From NCBI GenBank assembly GCA_963575645.1, contig OY754464.1:32503501-32567500 (forward strand): a stretch of 64,000 bases of DNA, in the 5' to 3' direction. The DNA is from Xanthostigma xanthostigma (taxonomy: Eukaryota > Arthropoda > Insecta > Raphidioptera > Raphidiidae). Below are positions 24,108 through 54,069 of this stretch, piece by piece; position 1 is the first letter of the stretch, and each line of letters starts with the position of its first letter. The position numbers and the translations under genes were made by a program. Under the pieces are notes generated by a model, which was given only the letters and a program-made list of their open reading frames with translations, was not told where the DNA came from and did not search any database.

Positions 24108-24568
24108 AAAACTGATAAATAAACCTGTATTTATAGCATTAATTATCGACATGTATTAATAATTTCCAATGGAGTTTGGTTGATGTAACAAAAATCGGTA
24201 TGGTATTTGGGTAATCATTTAGTAAGGAATTATAATTTCACATTTGCATTTTTAAAGAACAAATATAATTAAACAATAAGAATTATTTTTAAATAATAAA
24301 TCAGTTTTCTTGTTCGAATCCAATTAGAATGTCAAACATAAATCGCTCGATTTTTTTATTTTTTTATTAAAAAGGACCATCCGTTACGTTACTTATTACA
24401 TCACAGTTAAACAAATAATTTGAATTTTGGCATTTTCACTAAGTAATTACTTATGTAAAAGTAACATGATATATTCCAAACATATAGCATTTTTCATCAT
24501 TAAAAAATATTTTCAAATCCATCAAATATTTTCCAATCTATCCAAAATTGATTTTTTCGGTACATATA

Positions 24569-25329
24569 CAGTGTGTACCCGGATTGAGTTCACAATAGGT
24601 GAAATTGACCAAAAATTTTCGAATTGGTATTTCATATTTTGGGATCCGCCCTGCTTGGTCTGAAACTTATTTTTAGTTTACTTTAGATTTTTTTAAATCA
24701 AGTAGGCCTTTACAGTTGAGCAAAACCTCTGTTCGTTTCAAGTAAAGTACCTTTTTCGTTCATAGTACGCAAAAGTGTCACTAAGAAAAGTTGTTCACAA
24801 TAAAAAATTATGGCGTTATTCAAATTTTCAGAATGATCGGCCTACTTTGATAATAGAAGTAGAAAAATATTTATTATTAACGATTACATGATAAATCTTA
24901 GATGAGAAAACAGGATGATTAGAAGTGCTCAAATTAACATTCAAATTTTTACAGTTTATCAAAAAAATAAATTAAACTTCAGTTACTCTATTTGGCTTCC
25001 TCCACGCGATTGTTTTTCAAACAAAACAAAACAAAAGTGAATTTTATCAAAGTAGGCCCATCATTCTGAAAATTTGTATAACGCCATAATTTTTCATTGT
25101 GAACAACTTTTCTTGGTGACACTTTTGCCTACTATGAACGGAAAAGGCAGTTTACCTGAAACGAAAAGAGGTTTTGGTCAACTGTAAGGGCTTACTTGAT
25201 TTAAAAAAATCGAAAGTAAACTAAAAATAAGTTTCAGACCAAGCAGGGCGGAATCCCAAAATATGAAATTTCAATTCGAAAATTTTTGGTCAATCTCACC
25301 TATTGTGAACTCAATCCGGGGACACACTG
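24569..25329. mobile_element. TA-flanked foldback element, copy B
   Basis: It has the same ends and arms as copy A (21885-22637) and is flanked by TA. The left TIR has one difference, ACCC for CCCC. The two copies lie 2.7 kb apart. Confidence 0.88.
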
Positions 25330-25349
25330 TATAGAAATTATGAAATGTC

Positions 25350-26100
25350 TAAATCCGTCAAAATAGATTTTTTCTCCTCGATAATAATTATGATTGCTCA
25401 AACTTGTGAAGATATTTAGACAGAATACTGTCCGCCCCCCCCCCCCACCGGAGACATTTTAGTGAAATTAATTACACTTAACAATAATTAATTAATGGGC
25501 ATTATTAATAACAGCTGGTTAGTTTGATGAATTTACCTAGTTTAATCGGATGATTTGATTATTATTATTCATAATAACCGACAATTATTATTAATAGCTA
25601 CCAACTAATCACACTAACGGTAACATATATATGCATCATAAGAGAAGGACTTGGACAAGCATAGAATATTGAATCATTTTTCTAAAAAAATAACTGATCC
25701 ACTGAGCCCTTATTTTATCTATGTTCATGTGTTGAACATGGTTTTTTTGGCGTTTCGCTCAAAATCTTGGAAGTCTATATTATAAACTTTTCCTGTAGAA
25801 CAAAGAGCTCGAAACTGGTGTGTTTTAGGATTAATATTATAATTGTTATTAATATAAAAAATGAAAAATGTTTTGACATTAATACAATAAAAATCAAAAA
25901 CACAATTCTTGAAATACCGCCATATACGCCGCACTATGATTAAATGCAGTGAAATTCATTTTTTCCGAAGTTACCCAAGACAGCGGTAAATTTTATCGTT
26001 TCTTCTCAAAAATACGCAGAAAATAGAGGAAAAATTAATTATTTTATTTTAAAACTTAAAATGGTAATATAGGTACCTAATGCTGAATTAAAATAGTAGT
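25350..26100. other. No gene seen
   Basis: AT-rich DNA with a run of about 14 C at 25434-25448. No exon was found. Confidence 0.4.
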
Positions 26101-26121
26101 TTATATATCTAGAGTGGAATT

Positions 26122-26240
26122 GAGTTTATTGAGTTGTGACATTGTGTAAAAACGAGCATAAGCGAGTTTAAAGTAACACGAGTCATATCATTATTTAAAT
26201 AAAAAAATAGCTGATAGTTTCTTGATTTTTTATATATTTT
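26122..26240 (+). repeat. Dispersed repeat family Y, copy 1
   Basis: TGTGACATTGTGTAAAAACG, then GCGAGTTTAAAGTAACACGA and GTCAT. Related copies lie at 26640-26940 (reverse), 28975-29115 and 40020-40360. The shared core is GAGTTTTAACAG, ACACGAGTCATAA and, later, AAAATAGCTG. Confidence 0.5.
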
Positions 26241-26639
26241 GAAAATTTTTCTCTTTTATATTTCATTACAGTACTAGTGCGTAATGAAAGCAATAAACAC
26301 GTTGCTGTCATGGAAAACTATAGGAACGGCAATGTAAATTTTGTTACTGATTACTGTTTGTTACTGCATTATTTATACTTATACCTTTTCAAAAAACTAC
26401 GATGTACCTGTTTATTAAATAATATCTAGTTTAAAATCTAAACACAGGAAGATTTGTTAAGTTATTATTTTTTTATTATTCTACATTATAAAAATATGCA
26501 AAAAATGCGTCTACAGAGAATAAATTACAAATATCTAAAAACTGACATTGTTATCCAAAAAGAAAAACCTAACGTTCATAATATCGGATATTCTTTTCTT
26601 GTAAATTTTGTACAGCTTGTAGATAATTATATTTTATAT

Positions 26640-26940
26640 CTCTAAAACAATCTTTTGCACGACCTCCTATAAAATAGCTGTTTTTATTGACTATATAGTA
26701 AACGTAAAATGACCCATTTCGCAAAGTACATAAAACAAAAGAAATGTGAAACGTAATAATTCAATGTTGTCTACAATTGGAAGTGAACTGTCGAAAAATT
26801 TAAAAATCATGTGAAAATCAGCTATTTTATAGGAAGTACGTGAAAAAAATACCGTATGTATCTCGTATGTGATGATATTATGACTTAGGTGATTGTTAAA
26901 ACAAGGGACAGCGAGTTTTAACATAGCACCTCCGCCATAA
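26640..26940 (-). repeat. Dispersed repeat family Y, copy 2 (reverse)
   Basis: Reversed, it reads GAGTTTTAACA-like, then AGTCATAATATCATCACATA, then a run into CACGTAC and CTATAAAATAGCTGATTTTC. It matches 28975-29115 with gaps. Confidence 0.5.
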
Positions 26941-26943
26941 TAC

Positions 26944-27157
26944 AGTGAATTTTCATTTAAAATGCAATATATACATGCATTTTGTTGATACGGTAGCTAT
27001 GAAAATTATTAGTGCATCACAGAAAATCGTTCCACATAAAACGCATACGAACTTCTCTTGGACGCCCGTTCTATGTTGCATTTTATGTGGAACGATTTTC
27101 TGTAATGCATTAATGATTTCTATAGCTACCATATCAAAAAATTTCATGAAATTCACT
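26944..27157. repeat. 214-bp imperfect foldback
   Basis: Arms share CAGAAAATCGTTCCACATAA and a diverged GATACGGTAGCTATGAAAAT. The ends are AGTGAATTT and its complement. The shape matches the foldback at 21553-21754, but the sequence is different. Confidence 0.75.
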
Positions 27158-27321
27158 GTACCTATATTATGTCATCAGATACTAGAAACATAATCTGTTA
27201 TTTGCGTATAGGCATTTATAGAATTACGTTAAGAAATATACACAATCTCCAAAAGTCCATAATAAAAATTCAGCAAAAATTAATGTGGTTTTTTAAAACT
27301 ATACGTATAGAACAAAAATTA

Positions 27322-27858
27322 TTTTGACGTGATAACGTCTTATAAATTAATGAAACACCGGCTGCACGCACGAAAAAGTGTCACGTTCCGCCTGAGCCTG
27401 AGCGTGCAAGCGAGAGCGCGGTATAGCGATAGAGAGGCACGATCGGCCCAATCGTCGGCTTGTACGCATTTCTCTCTCTTCTCGCGTGACGTCAGAGAGT
27501 TCATCAATGTTTCTTTATGACGTTATCACGTAAAACTATCGTCCGTAAACCGACTTTACAGACAACCAATTTTTTTTATTTTATAATTTTAATAATTTGG
27601 AATAGAGCCTATTGTATAATTTACGGTCCATTTCCTAATTTAAAAAACAAAAAAAAAAAATTGGTTGTCTGTAAAGTCGGTTTAAGGACGATCGTTTCAC
27701 GTGATAACGTATTCCGCTCGAAAATCATATTTAATAATACATTACTGCGCTCTAGCTTGCACGCACAGGGTCAGACGGAACGTTACGGCGTAACGTTACA
27801 CTTTTTCGTGCGTGCAGCTGGTGTTTCATCAATTTATAAGACGTTATCACGTCAAAAA
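27322..27858. repeat. GTGATAACGTC repeat, foldback copy
   Basis: A reverse arm (27322-27577) and a forward arm (27649-27858) meet through a spacer of about 70 bp. The outer ends are TTTTGACGTGATAACGTCTT in both directions. This looks like the complete form of the unit seen singly at 11761 and 40644. Confidence 0.8.
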
Positions 27859-27899
27859 CAAAAAAACATATTGGCAGAGTAATACTTGAGTGAAATAAA

Positions 27900-28281
27900 C
27901 AGACATGCAATAAAAATCCAAAAATTGTTTAAAAACCTAAAATTTTAATTCATATTTATTCAAACACAAAAAAAGTAAAAAAATTACGTCATTAGGATTC
28001 GAGTCCAAATTCACTAAGCATTTTTAATATCTATATTTCAAGAATGTTAAAGTCGCTGCACACGAGGCTGGTTTTACCGAAAGATTTATGTGTTCGCTTC
28101 ACGCGATGCGTTAATTGAAGTTTGATTTGTAGGTGAGTTTGGTGCGCGCGCAGTGATTGTTCGAATGTTAACAAAAATGAGTGTTTATTGTCTCTGAACA
28201 GAACACACACTATGACGCCATGATGGTTTGTGGGTATTTGTCCATGTCGTCCACGTGTCAATATAGTGTTTCCTGACTGGT
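27900..28281. other. Gene-free stretch, repeat-like
   Basis: AT-rich, then a CpG-richer block at 28040-28160 containing GGTGCGCGCGCAGTGATTGT. It is probably transposon debris or the downstream part of the small minus-strand coding region. Confidence 0.3.
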
Positions 28282-28431
28282 TCAAGCAGACAAACTAGCA
28301 CTAAAAATATCTCCGATTCTAATTTTGAATTCTATCTTGTTATCACGCACGCGAACCCGTAGTGGCGTCATTTCCACATTCGAAGCTAGCGTGCCAGCCA
28401 GCACAAATCCCAGCAGCAAAACCAGTCTCAT
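28282..28431 (-). CDS. Possible secreted peptide, 49 aa
   Basis: The ATG at 28431 (minus) opens a frame with a textbook signal peptide: one Arg, the hydrophobic stretch LVLLLGFVLAG, and likely cleavage after TLA. The remaining ~33 residues are rich in Arg, Lys and Ile (SNVEMTPLRVRVRDNK...), ending at a stop at 28282. It could be a small secreted peptide or the first exon of a larger secreted protein. A weak donor, GTGCGT, lies inside the frame near 28356. The codons look protein-like, but I recognise no family. Too short to be certain. Confidence 0.35.
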   Translation of the reverse strand: MRLVLLLGFVLAGTLASNVEMTPLRVRVRDNKIEFKIRIGDIFSASLSA

Positions 28432-28974
28432 GCGCAGCGATCGTTACATTTATTTTTTCGTATTTAAATTTTAACTTTTTTATTCATAATAAAAAAAATA
28501 GTAAAAATCACTGCAAACATTTTAAAATCTATCATAAAGAGTAAATTACAGTACTAAATAAGAAACTTAATTAATTATAGAAATAACTAAAGTGTCGTCC
28601 AGTTCATAACAACACATTATTCAAGATTGTGAGTAGTTCACAGTGTTCAAACCGAAAATTCAATTTTTTCCCAACGAATTAATAAAAAATAATAAAAAAA
28701 CTGATGAATGTACTTACACATGCCTTTTTGGCAGTGCTCTAGATTGAATGATACAGATTAGACATAGATTATATACCTGAACATCATCTTAATTAATTTA
28801 TTATTGACTTACTATGTAACTCAATTATTTATCTATATTCAAAAATTTAAAAAAATAAAAATTTGGATTACCCCAGAATGATTTGTTATATAATAATGAA
28901 AGGTGTGAAGTTATTACATATCAAAGGTGGAATTCCTAGGAGATATAAACTGCAAGAAGTGGAGTGGCAATGCT

Positions 28975-29115
28975 TTAATGTAATTATTACTGAATACAAT
29001 GATGACTGTGTGGTAAAACGACTGCTAGTGAGTTTTAACAGTCACACGAGTCATAATATAATTACAAATAAGATGTGTGTAGTATTTTTGCACGTACCTT
29101 ACACAAAATAGTTGA
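28975..29115 (+). repeat. Dispersed repeat family Y, copy 3
   Basis: GTGAGTTTTAACAGTCACAC, GAGTCATAATATAATTACAA, then TTTTTGCACGTACCTTACAC and AAAATAGTTGATTTTCAGGT. It matches copy 2 in the reverse direction. Confidence 0.5.
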
Positions 29116-29302
29116 TTTTCAGGTGAAATTTTACTTTTGAGTAAACGTCACTTCTATTAGTAGGCTGCGTAACAGTCTCAATTCGCATGCTGTTGCACAC
29201 GTTATATGAGCCTTGACTATGGTTTACTGGATAAATGGTAGCACGACGTTTTGTTTTTTTTTGCTTTACGCAACGTTTTGGCACTGGCGCCGAAGAATTC
29301 AT
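29099..29302 (-). CDS. Hypothetical basic protein or exon, 67 aa
   Basis: An ATG with a good A-rich context (AGTAAAATG) opens a frame beginning MNSSAPVPKRCVKQKKTKRR, then a polar segment rich in Asn, Ser and Thr. The last ~8 codons run into the dispersed repeat at 28975-29115. The true frame may therefore end earlier, for example by splicing at GTAAAA after VYSK. Composition is protein-like, with a nuclear-localisation-like basic cluster. No family is recognised and expression is unproven. Confidence 0.3.
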   Translation of the reverse strand: MNSSAPVPKRCVKQKKTKRRATIYPVNHSQGSYNVCNSMRIETVTQPTNRSDVYSKVKFHLKINYFV

Positions 29303-29309
29303 TTTACTA

Positions 29310-30860
29310 TCGCTATACTGGCTTGAAAAGTAGCTATTTTATGGAAGGTTGTGCAAAAAAGAATTCTTACCAGTGAGAAATTACCAGTACAAATTCGAAA
29401 ATAAATAACACAACCCTTAAAAACACAAAAGAATGAAAAACGTTGTGAAACTAAATGCATCTCTTTTTACAATCCATTATTGAATTTGGAGTTGATATTA
29501 TTCTAATAGTTGTTTTTTTCTAAAATAATAACACCAAAGAGTCATGGGATGATTTAGAATGCCAGAAATATCTTTTTTTTTATTTTTACATTTTTTCTTC
29601 ATAAGAAAGAAAACAATTCTCGAGGTACTCAGATTATGTATATAAAACCGCTTTAACAAGTAAATTATGCTTCCTGCACGACTACCTTTTGTAAAACTTT
29701 TCATTTTTACCTTTTGTATATTTATGTCAAATAAAAGACTATTTTCTTAATGGAAAGATAGATTACTTTTCTATTACAGTTCACAAAACGAAAATAGTAA
29801 AAATAAATGAGAATCCCTGTAACTAAGTACTATACTAAGTAATCGCATTTGCAAGTTTCAACGGTTTATAATTTCCGGAAGCAAGGTGAAGCACATCTTG
29901 CAAATGCAAAAAGCGACAGCAGCTTTGCATTTGTGCATATAATTATAAATTCTAATGCATATTAATCTGTTGCGAGGTATTTCAAGATGTTGCTCATTAG
30001 ATGACAATGTGACCAACTGCAATCAGCAAAATAATCATAACAGGGATGGTCATTCCACATCAATCGATGGTAATTATTACAACTGTCATAATCAATCATA
30101 AAGTCTATTATTAGCTGTGTTTCAAGTTACAAACTTTCTGATTTTTTTTAAATTAAATATATATAATGATAATAATAATAATAATAATACACATTGAGTA
30201 TAAATATACATAAAATAAACAAAGGAATCTGAAGTTTTTAAATTTATTTCCGTAAGTACCGTTATACCAAAAGTTAAGAACAAATGGGGCACAAGGCTTT
30301 CCCGCCAGTTTAAGGTTGAATTTAAAATAAAAGGAGGTCTGACCCCAATATATCAAATACAAAGAATTTATGATATTATAAGCCTGCATAAGAAAGTGCT
30401 TTATGATTGGTAATGCAAAGGTTGTAGATTTGATTGGTTAAACTTTTAGCTTCCAAACCGCAGAGAAAAAAACAACAAATTCGGATAATTTTAGAATAAT
30501 TATAAAAATTTAAAAAACTTACTTTTAAGCAATTAATAATACCCTACGTAATACGTATAATATGTACATTTGACTGCAAGTCAATAGTCGATTTTTATTG
30601 TGACGAATGATGGCAATTTATACTTATTTATTATATAGAGGAACTTTTTGTAAAATATGAAACACCTGAAGCTTTCACAAACAAAAATTATAAACCGTCA
30701 AATACCATCAACTAAATTCGTACCTCTATTATTGATAAGAAATCTTTGTGAAGAGTAATAATTGTAAGACGGGTTTTCAGTTGTTTTTACGGACAGAAAT
30801 GCTTTAAATATTTATTGTTATTTTTAATCATTTGACAAAATAACAAACATTAAGGGCGAA
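29310..30860. other. No gene seen
   Basis: AT-rich DNA with an (AAT)n microsatellite at about 30164-30189. No coding pattern was accepted. Confidence 0.4.
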
Positions 30861-30866
30861 ATCATA

Positions 30867-31342
30867 TACTGGGTGCGGCAAAAGTTTGGAAACGGTCCGA
30901 TATTTCCGGAGGGTTAGGTTTGCGAAAAAAAAGTTTGGTACAAAAGTTGACTGGTTTTCAGTTTGCAATCGTTTGGTCACTGAATCATCCCCCAACCCCT
31001 CACCCCCACGTGGGGGGTGAGGGGTTGGGGGATGACTTTGAAATTTCAAACCACGACCCCAATTTTCTTTCGCGGATTCGGGTTCAGAGAGCAAAATTGG
31101 GCAACTTTTGTTCAAAAAATTTTTCGACAAAAGTTGCCTAATTTCTCTCTCTGAACCCGAATCCGCGATGCGAAATTTCCAAGTCAACCTCACCCCCACG
31201 TGGGGGGTGAGGGGTTGGGGGATGATTCAGTGACCAAACGATTGCAAACTGAAAACCAATCAACTTTTATACCAAACTTTTTTTCGCAAACCTAACCCTC
31301 CGGAAATATCGGACCGTTTCCAAACTTTTGCCGCACCCAGTA
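30867..31342. mobile_element. TA-flanked 476-bp foldback (mariner-style)
   Basis: TIRs TACTGGGTGCGGCAAAAGTT are identical at both ends, and TA lies at 30865-30866 and 31343-31344. Arms include TTTCCGGAGGGTTAGGTTTG and CACTGAATCATCCCCCAACC. A second, nested palindrome sits inside the left arm around CCCCACGTGGGG (about 30985-31035), and the same motif recurs in the right arm. The long minus-strand frame across it is a by-product. Confidence 0.9.
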
Positions 31343-31349
31343 TATCGAT

Positions 31350-32400
31350 ATCCTATAAGAAAAATATTTCTCTTAAAAGTTTGTCTTAAAAAATCTTCAT
31401 AATTTCAGACAATCGTTTATTGCTTAACATAAAAACTTAACATGACTAAATTAAAACGAGGGTACCGTACGAAAATAAAATGTTTTATAATTTATAATAA
31501 CTTTTTTAATATATATATAAAAAAATAAAATATGTACGTTCAATGTTATTCAGAATTAAGTTAAGAGTACACTCGCGTGCTTGTCATTGCATACAAATTA
31601 AATAGTAAAAAAACTGTATCCTACGCGGTTTCATGGGCGCCGACTAATTCGGAGAGCTTGAGTTTTTGTTGGTTTTTTATTATAAAATAATATCATAATG
31701 TGTAGAATTTATCAAATCATTTGAACTTTAATCCGTTTTAGGTTTATTTAAATTAAAAAAGTCAAAATGTTGTTAGTTGATTTTTTAACATCCCTCCAAC
31801 GGGCCACAAATTTACACTTTAAGTTTTATTGTGCGTTTCCATAACAGCCCAAAAACTTAACCTTGGAAAATTAATCTATGGTGGGAATATTTCATTTGAG
31901 CGATGTAGCAAAAAGCATTAAACATTATATTCTCTTTGATTAATTTAATTTTAAAATCGGTTGCCAAAGTGGCCGAAATTTTAATCTTCTCCATTGGCAT
32001 ATCCAGCCAATTTATAAAATTGATAGTAGTGTGCGGTCAGACAAGGAGTGGTTAGCTGGAAAGATAGCCTGGCCGAAAGTGGAGACTAGTTTGTTAAAAG
32101 ATAGCACAATTAGCGGATTCAAAGGCGTATCATAATAATATCCTAAATAATTTAAACGGTTTCTTGATAATATTCTGCTTTGACGTTAAGGTACAACAAA
32201 CCACAAATGAAGTCTTTAATACGATAAGTTTATTAGTTACCTACTTAACTGAAATCCCTGGAAACTTTGTCTCTTAGTTTATCAAAAACATCTCAGTTAT
32301 GATGATGGAGGGGGTGTCAAATGTCTTTGCGATTGAAAATTACACTAATTTGTCAAACAATTCATAGTGTGTTATTTCGTACGTTGACATTTGAGGATAA
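31350..32400. other. No gene seen
   Basis: AT-rich DNA; nothing recognised. Confidence 0.4.
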
Positions 32401-32504
32401 ATACGTGTGAATACGAATAGAAATATCAAATAGATTTGTAGTCTCGGCAAATGCGCTTACAGTAGGTACGCTCTTCGCCCTGAGGGATGTAAAAATGCTT
32501 CCTA

Positions 32505-33165
32505 AAAAATACCTCAAGCTACAACTCCGTTAATTATTATCCAATTTCAAAAAAACAAACAAAAACAAAATATTGTTTTAAGATCAACTCTAATGTCAAA
32601 AGATAGGTACTTTTTTGTTTTTAATATCTGCATGTATATTTCTTCAATTAGTTCGGTAGAGAATATTTTTCAGAATAAAAAATTATATGTAAAAAGTTGA
32701 CAAAAATTTATAAAATGTTTGTGGGTATACTTTCCATGTGTGTTAATTGAAAATTATAATATGCAGTTAAAATCAAATCTATGTGCACACTTAATAACTT
32801 AGTTACTTACAAATTATTTTATTGTAATACTCTTTCATTTATCGTAAGAAAATTGTATTTGTATTTAGACAAATGTAAAAGACTGTATTCCAACCAAATA
32901 GATTTGCTATATAATGTAAAGGCCCTAATTTTCTTTCATTTTTTTTCAACAGCAATTTCAATACCATATTATACGTAACATCCTTGTTTAAAATATTCTT
33001 ACAATAATGTATATGGGAGTATTTAAAAAAAATGTTGCGTACCGTATGACATTAAAATTTATGTTGAAAAAAAAATATAAAATTAGGGCCTTTTTGTAGT
33101 ATTTCTAGAATGATTTCTTTCCTTTTTAATTGGACAAAAATAACAGAGTTATAGTTGAGGCGTCT
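32505..33165. repeat. Weak, diverged foldback
   Basis: ACCTCAAGCTACAACTCCGT near 32511 matches, inverted, GAGTTATAGTTGAGGCG near 33147. It is probably an old element; the boundaries are unclear. Confidence 0.3.
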
Positions 33166-33705
33166 TCTCTCTGGTTCATTGCTGCCAGCCGTGTCGTACA
33201 CAATCATCATAAAAATGGTGTACGATAGGTTGCAGGCCTGCAGGTTAAACTTACAAATTATGTATAGGTATCTAAATAATATATCGCCGTCACCTTTATT
33301 AGTTACATTTTAGGTAAACCTTCTACAGAAACGCAGTGTTTGGTAGTATATTTGGTTTTAATTGATGATTAAGCTAGTCACACTGCACTTTCAGTACAAT
33401 ACTTAAACTGAAATACTAGACCAATTGGCTTGATATTACTGAACCCCATTTAAATGACAATGCGAACAAAGCTCTCAGCAAATTTAACTTAACAAACTGT
33501 ATTTTCGGTTGGTTATGAAACTGGACGGAACAAATAAAAAGTATTGTCTAAAATTGATCGCAAAAATACAACAAGAACACAATAGTTGTGATGTATTGTG
33601 GATGCGTTAACACGTAATGGGCATTGTTAATAATAACAACTTGTAATATTGTAGACAAGGCACGTCGCTGTACCGCGGATGGCCACTGCGCATGTGCGAG
33701 CGGGT

Positions 33706-52043
<18,338 letters not shown>

Positions 52044-52079
52044 TTATTATTTCATGGAAGAAACTGTTTTATCATAACG

Positions 52080-52590
52080 GCGACATAATTGTCATGTTTG
52101 GGTTAATTCTGAAAAATATCACAACATAGGCCTATTGCGTACCGTCGCGTCGGTGGCGCCGCTATTCTGGGTGTAAAACGTAAAAGCATGAGTGTTTTTC
52201 AGTATATACCTAGCGCATCTCACTCGATTTTATCGATATGATGTCAATATTACTGACCGTGCAAATACTGATGGATTATCACTACACTGATCATATTTTT
52301 GCGATCCTGAAAGTATTTAGGCAGAGCCAAAATACCGATATAAATACTGATAATGTCAAGTGAATTTCAAAATACTAGCGAAATACTGTCAGCATAAGTG
52401 ATCGAGTGAGGGGCGCTTAACACAAATTTCAAATTTGTTTTTCTTATATGTACCCATAACGACGCAATGATCAATCCTAGTAATTTTTATCCACGATACG
52501 TCGCTTTCATCGCCTGTGAGGAATACGAAATAGGCCTATAGAGTGTTGTTATACTTAAGCGCGACCTTAAGCATTAGCTACAAGCCACAT
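52080..52590. other. No gene seen
   Basis: Atg16 intron. It has AATAC-rich sequence (AATACTGAT and variants) but no exon. Confidence 0.4.
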
Positions 52591-52594
52591 ACAT

Positions 52595-53392
52595 ATGTTA
52601 CGCTCAAAGATTGAAAACGCTCAGTGAGCGGAAAAATATCTCACAACGCGTTGTGGTTACAGTAAAACATCCACATGGCGAAATTCGTGTTATGGCTCTA
52701 ATGAAAACGCGCACGACGCGTTGTGGCAATCACAGAAAGACCAAATAGCAAAATTCGTGTCGTGGCTGACATGCTATTTGATCTCAACGCGTTGTGGCAA
52801 TGAAGAAAAGCCATGACGAGTTCTGAGCATTCATTGTTTTAACCATATCACCACGGACAGGTTGTAACTTGTGTTAAATATTTTTATTACTTGAAAGAAT
52901 TTTAAATTGTCATAAAAAAATAAAATCCCTAATTATTTTAAGTGAATTATAAGTAATTTACAAATGATTAATATTTTGTGTTCAGTCATTTATTACTTAA
53001 AACGTTGATTTTTTTAAATATAAAGTAATAATGACAAACACGTTATGCAGTGATTTTATAAAATAAAAAATTTTTCCTAAGGACATCTACCAAAACGTTT
53101 CCAGCCTAGGCCTAGTAAGATCCATATCGGAAAGTAGTGTGCGTCGTAATCAAATAATATTACATACGCGTCATGGCTTTTCTTCATTGCCACAACGCGT
53201 TGAGATCGAATAGCATGTCAGCCACGACACGAATTTTGCTATTTGGTCTTTCTGTGATTGCCACAACGCGTCGTGTGCGTTTTCATTAGAGCCATAACAC
53301 GAATTTTGCCATGTGGATGTTTTACTGTGACCACAACGCGTTGTGAGCTATTTTTCCGCTCACTGAGCGTTTTCGATCTTTGAGCGTAACAT
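52595..53392. repeat. 798-bp foldback with six CACAACGCGTTGTG-like sites
   Basis: Inverted arms (52595-52822 and about 53170-53392) start ATGTTACGCTCAAAGAT. Each arm carries three spaced versions of the self-complementary 14-mer CACAACGCGTTGTG, at about 52635, 52706, 52778 and about 53202, 53264, 53332. They alternate with ACACGAATTTTGC and CCATGTGG or CTATTTGGTC blocks at a step of about 65-75 bp. Between the arms lies AT-rich sequence. No transposase was seen. Confidence 0.85.
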
Positions 53393-53764
53393 ATATATAC
53401 ACTTGCTTTCAGTGAATCTGCTAAAAACTGTTTTTTTGTTCGATTCGTCTCTGGGTCTATTTGATCTTAGCGTCGCCTGATTTTTGAATTTTTGTCTCAG
53501 AGGAGAGCAAATAGAAAATAATAACAATGTGTCAAAAATTATAATTCGCTCAATTTAAATCAGATCGATTCGAAACTTATCTTAAATTTCTTATAATAGA
53601 ATTTGTCCAATTTTTTTTTTTCAAATATTTATTTTGATTTTAATTTAGAGAGCAATGAAAATTAAATTGTCATATTTTGACACAATTATTATTAATTATT
53701 AATTTGGAATTTTTAGATCAGAATAAGAGGCTAAATATTTTTAATTTAAAATAAAAGAGAATAG

Positions 53765-53992
53765 TATTTTCACTGTAAAAATAAATTATTTTGCCTTGTG
53801 AATGGCATACTAAACACGGATGCTAGACGTGTTGCCTGCAAGAAGATAAATGCAGAAGAAATTATTATGCTTTCTAAATACTGCGCAAAAATTTCTGTCT
53901 ACGGTTTCCTCCGTATGAATGACGATTTTGCACGCAGATTCGCTTGTGATAATGTCGGCGTCGATCAGAACCCTATTTTTACCCAAACGTAG
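53765..53992 (+). CDS. Possible terminal coding exon, unknown protein
   Basis: After a weak acceptor (GAATAG) an open frame of 75 codons runs to TAG at 53990. It includes NTDARRVACKKINAEEIIML, then SKYCAKISVYGFLRMNDDFA and RRFACDNVGVDQNPIF. Composition is protein-like, with four Cys and balanced charges. AATAAA at 54056-54061, 64 bp after the stop, fits a 3' end. I do not recognise the family. The upstream exon was not found. It could also be a transposon-derived fragment. Confidence 0.4.
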   Translation, partial: YFHCKNKLFCLVNGILNTDARRVACKKINAEEIIMLSKYCAKISVYGFLRMNDDFARRFACDNVGVDQNPIFTQT

Positions 53993-54055
53993 TCACATAA
54001 AAAATCTATTTTTTATTATATATCCTAAGTTTATAGATCTGCATCTGATTTCTTC

Positions 54056-54061
54056 AATAAA
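54056..54061 (+). terminator. Candidate polyadenylation signal
   Basis: AATAAA in TTCTTCAATAAACGTC, 64 bp after the stop of the preceding exon. Confidence 0.4.
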
Positions 54062-54069
54062 CGTCTAGG

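Noticed and set aside
30828..31199. 123-residue minus-strand frame
   Set aside because: Lies across a TA-flanked foldback element.
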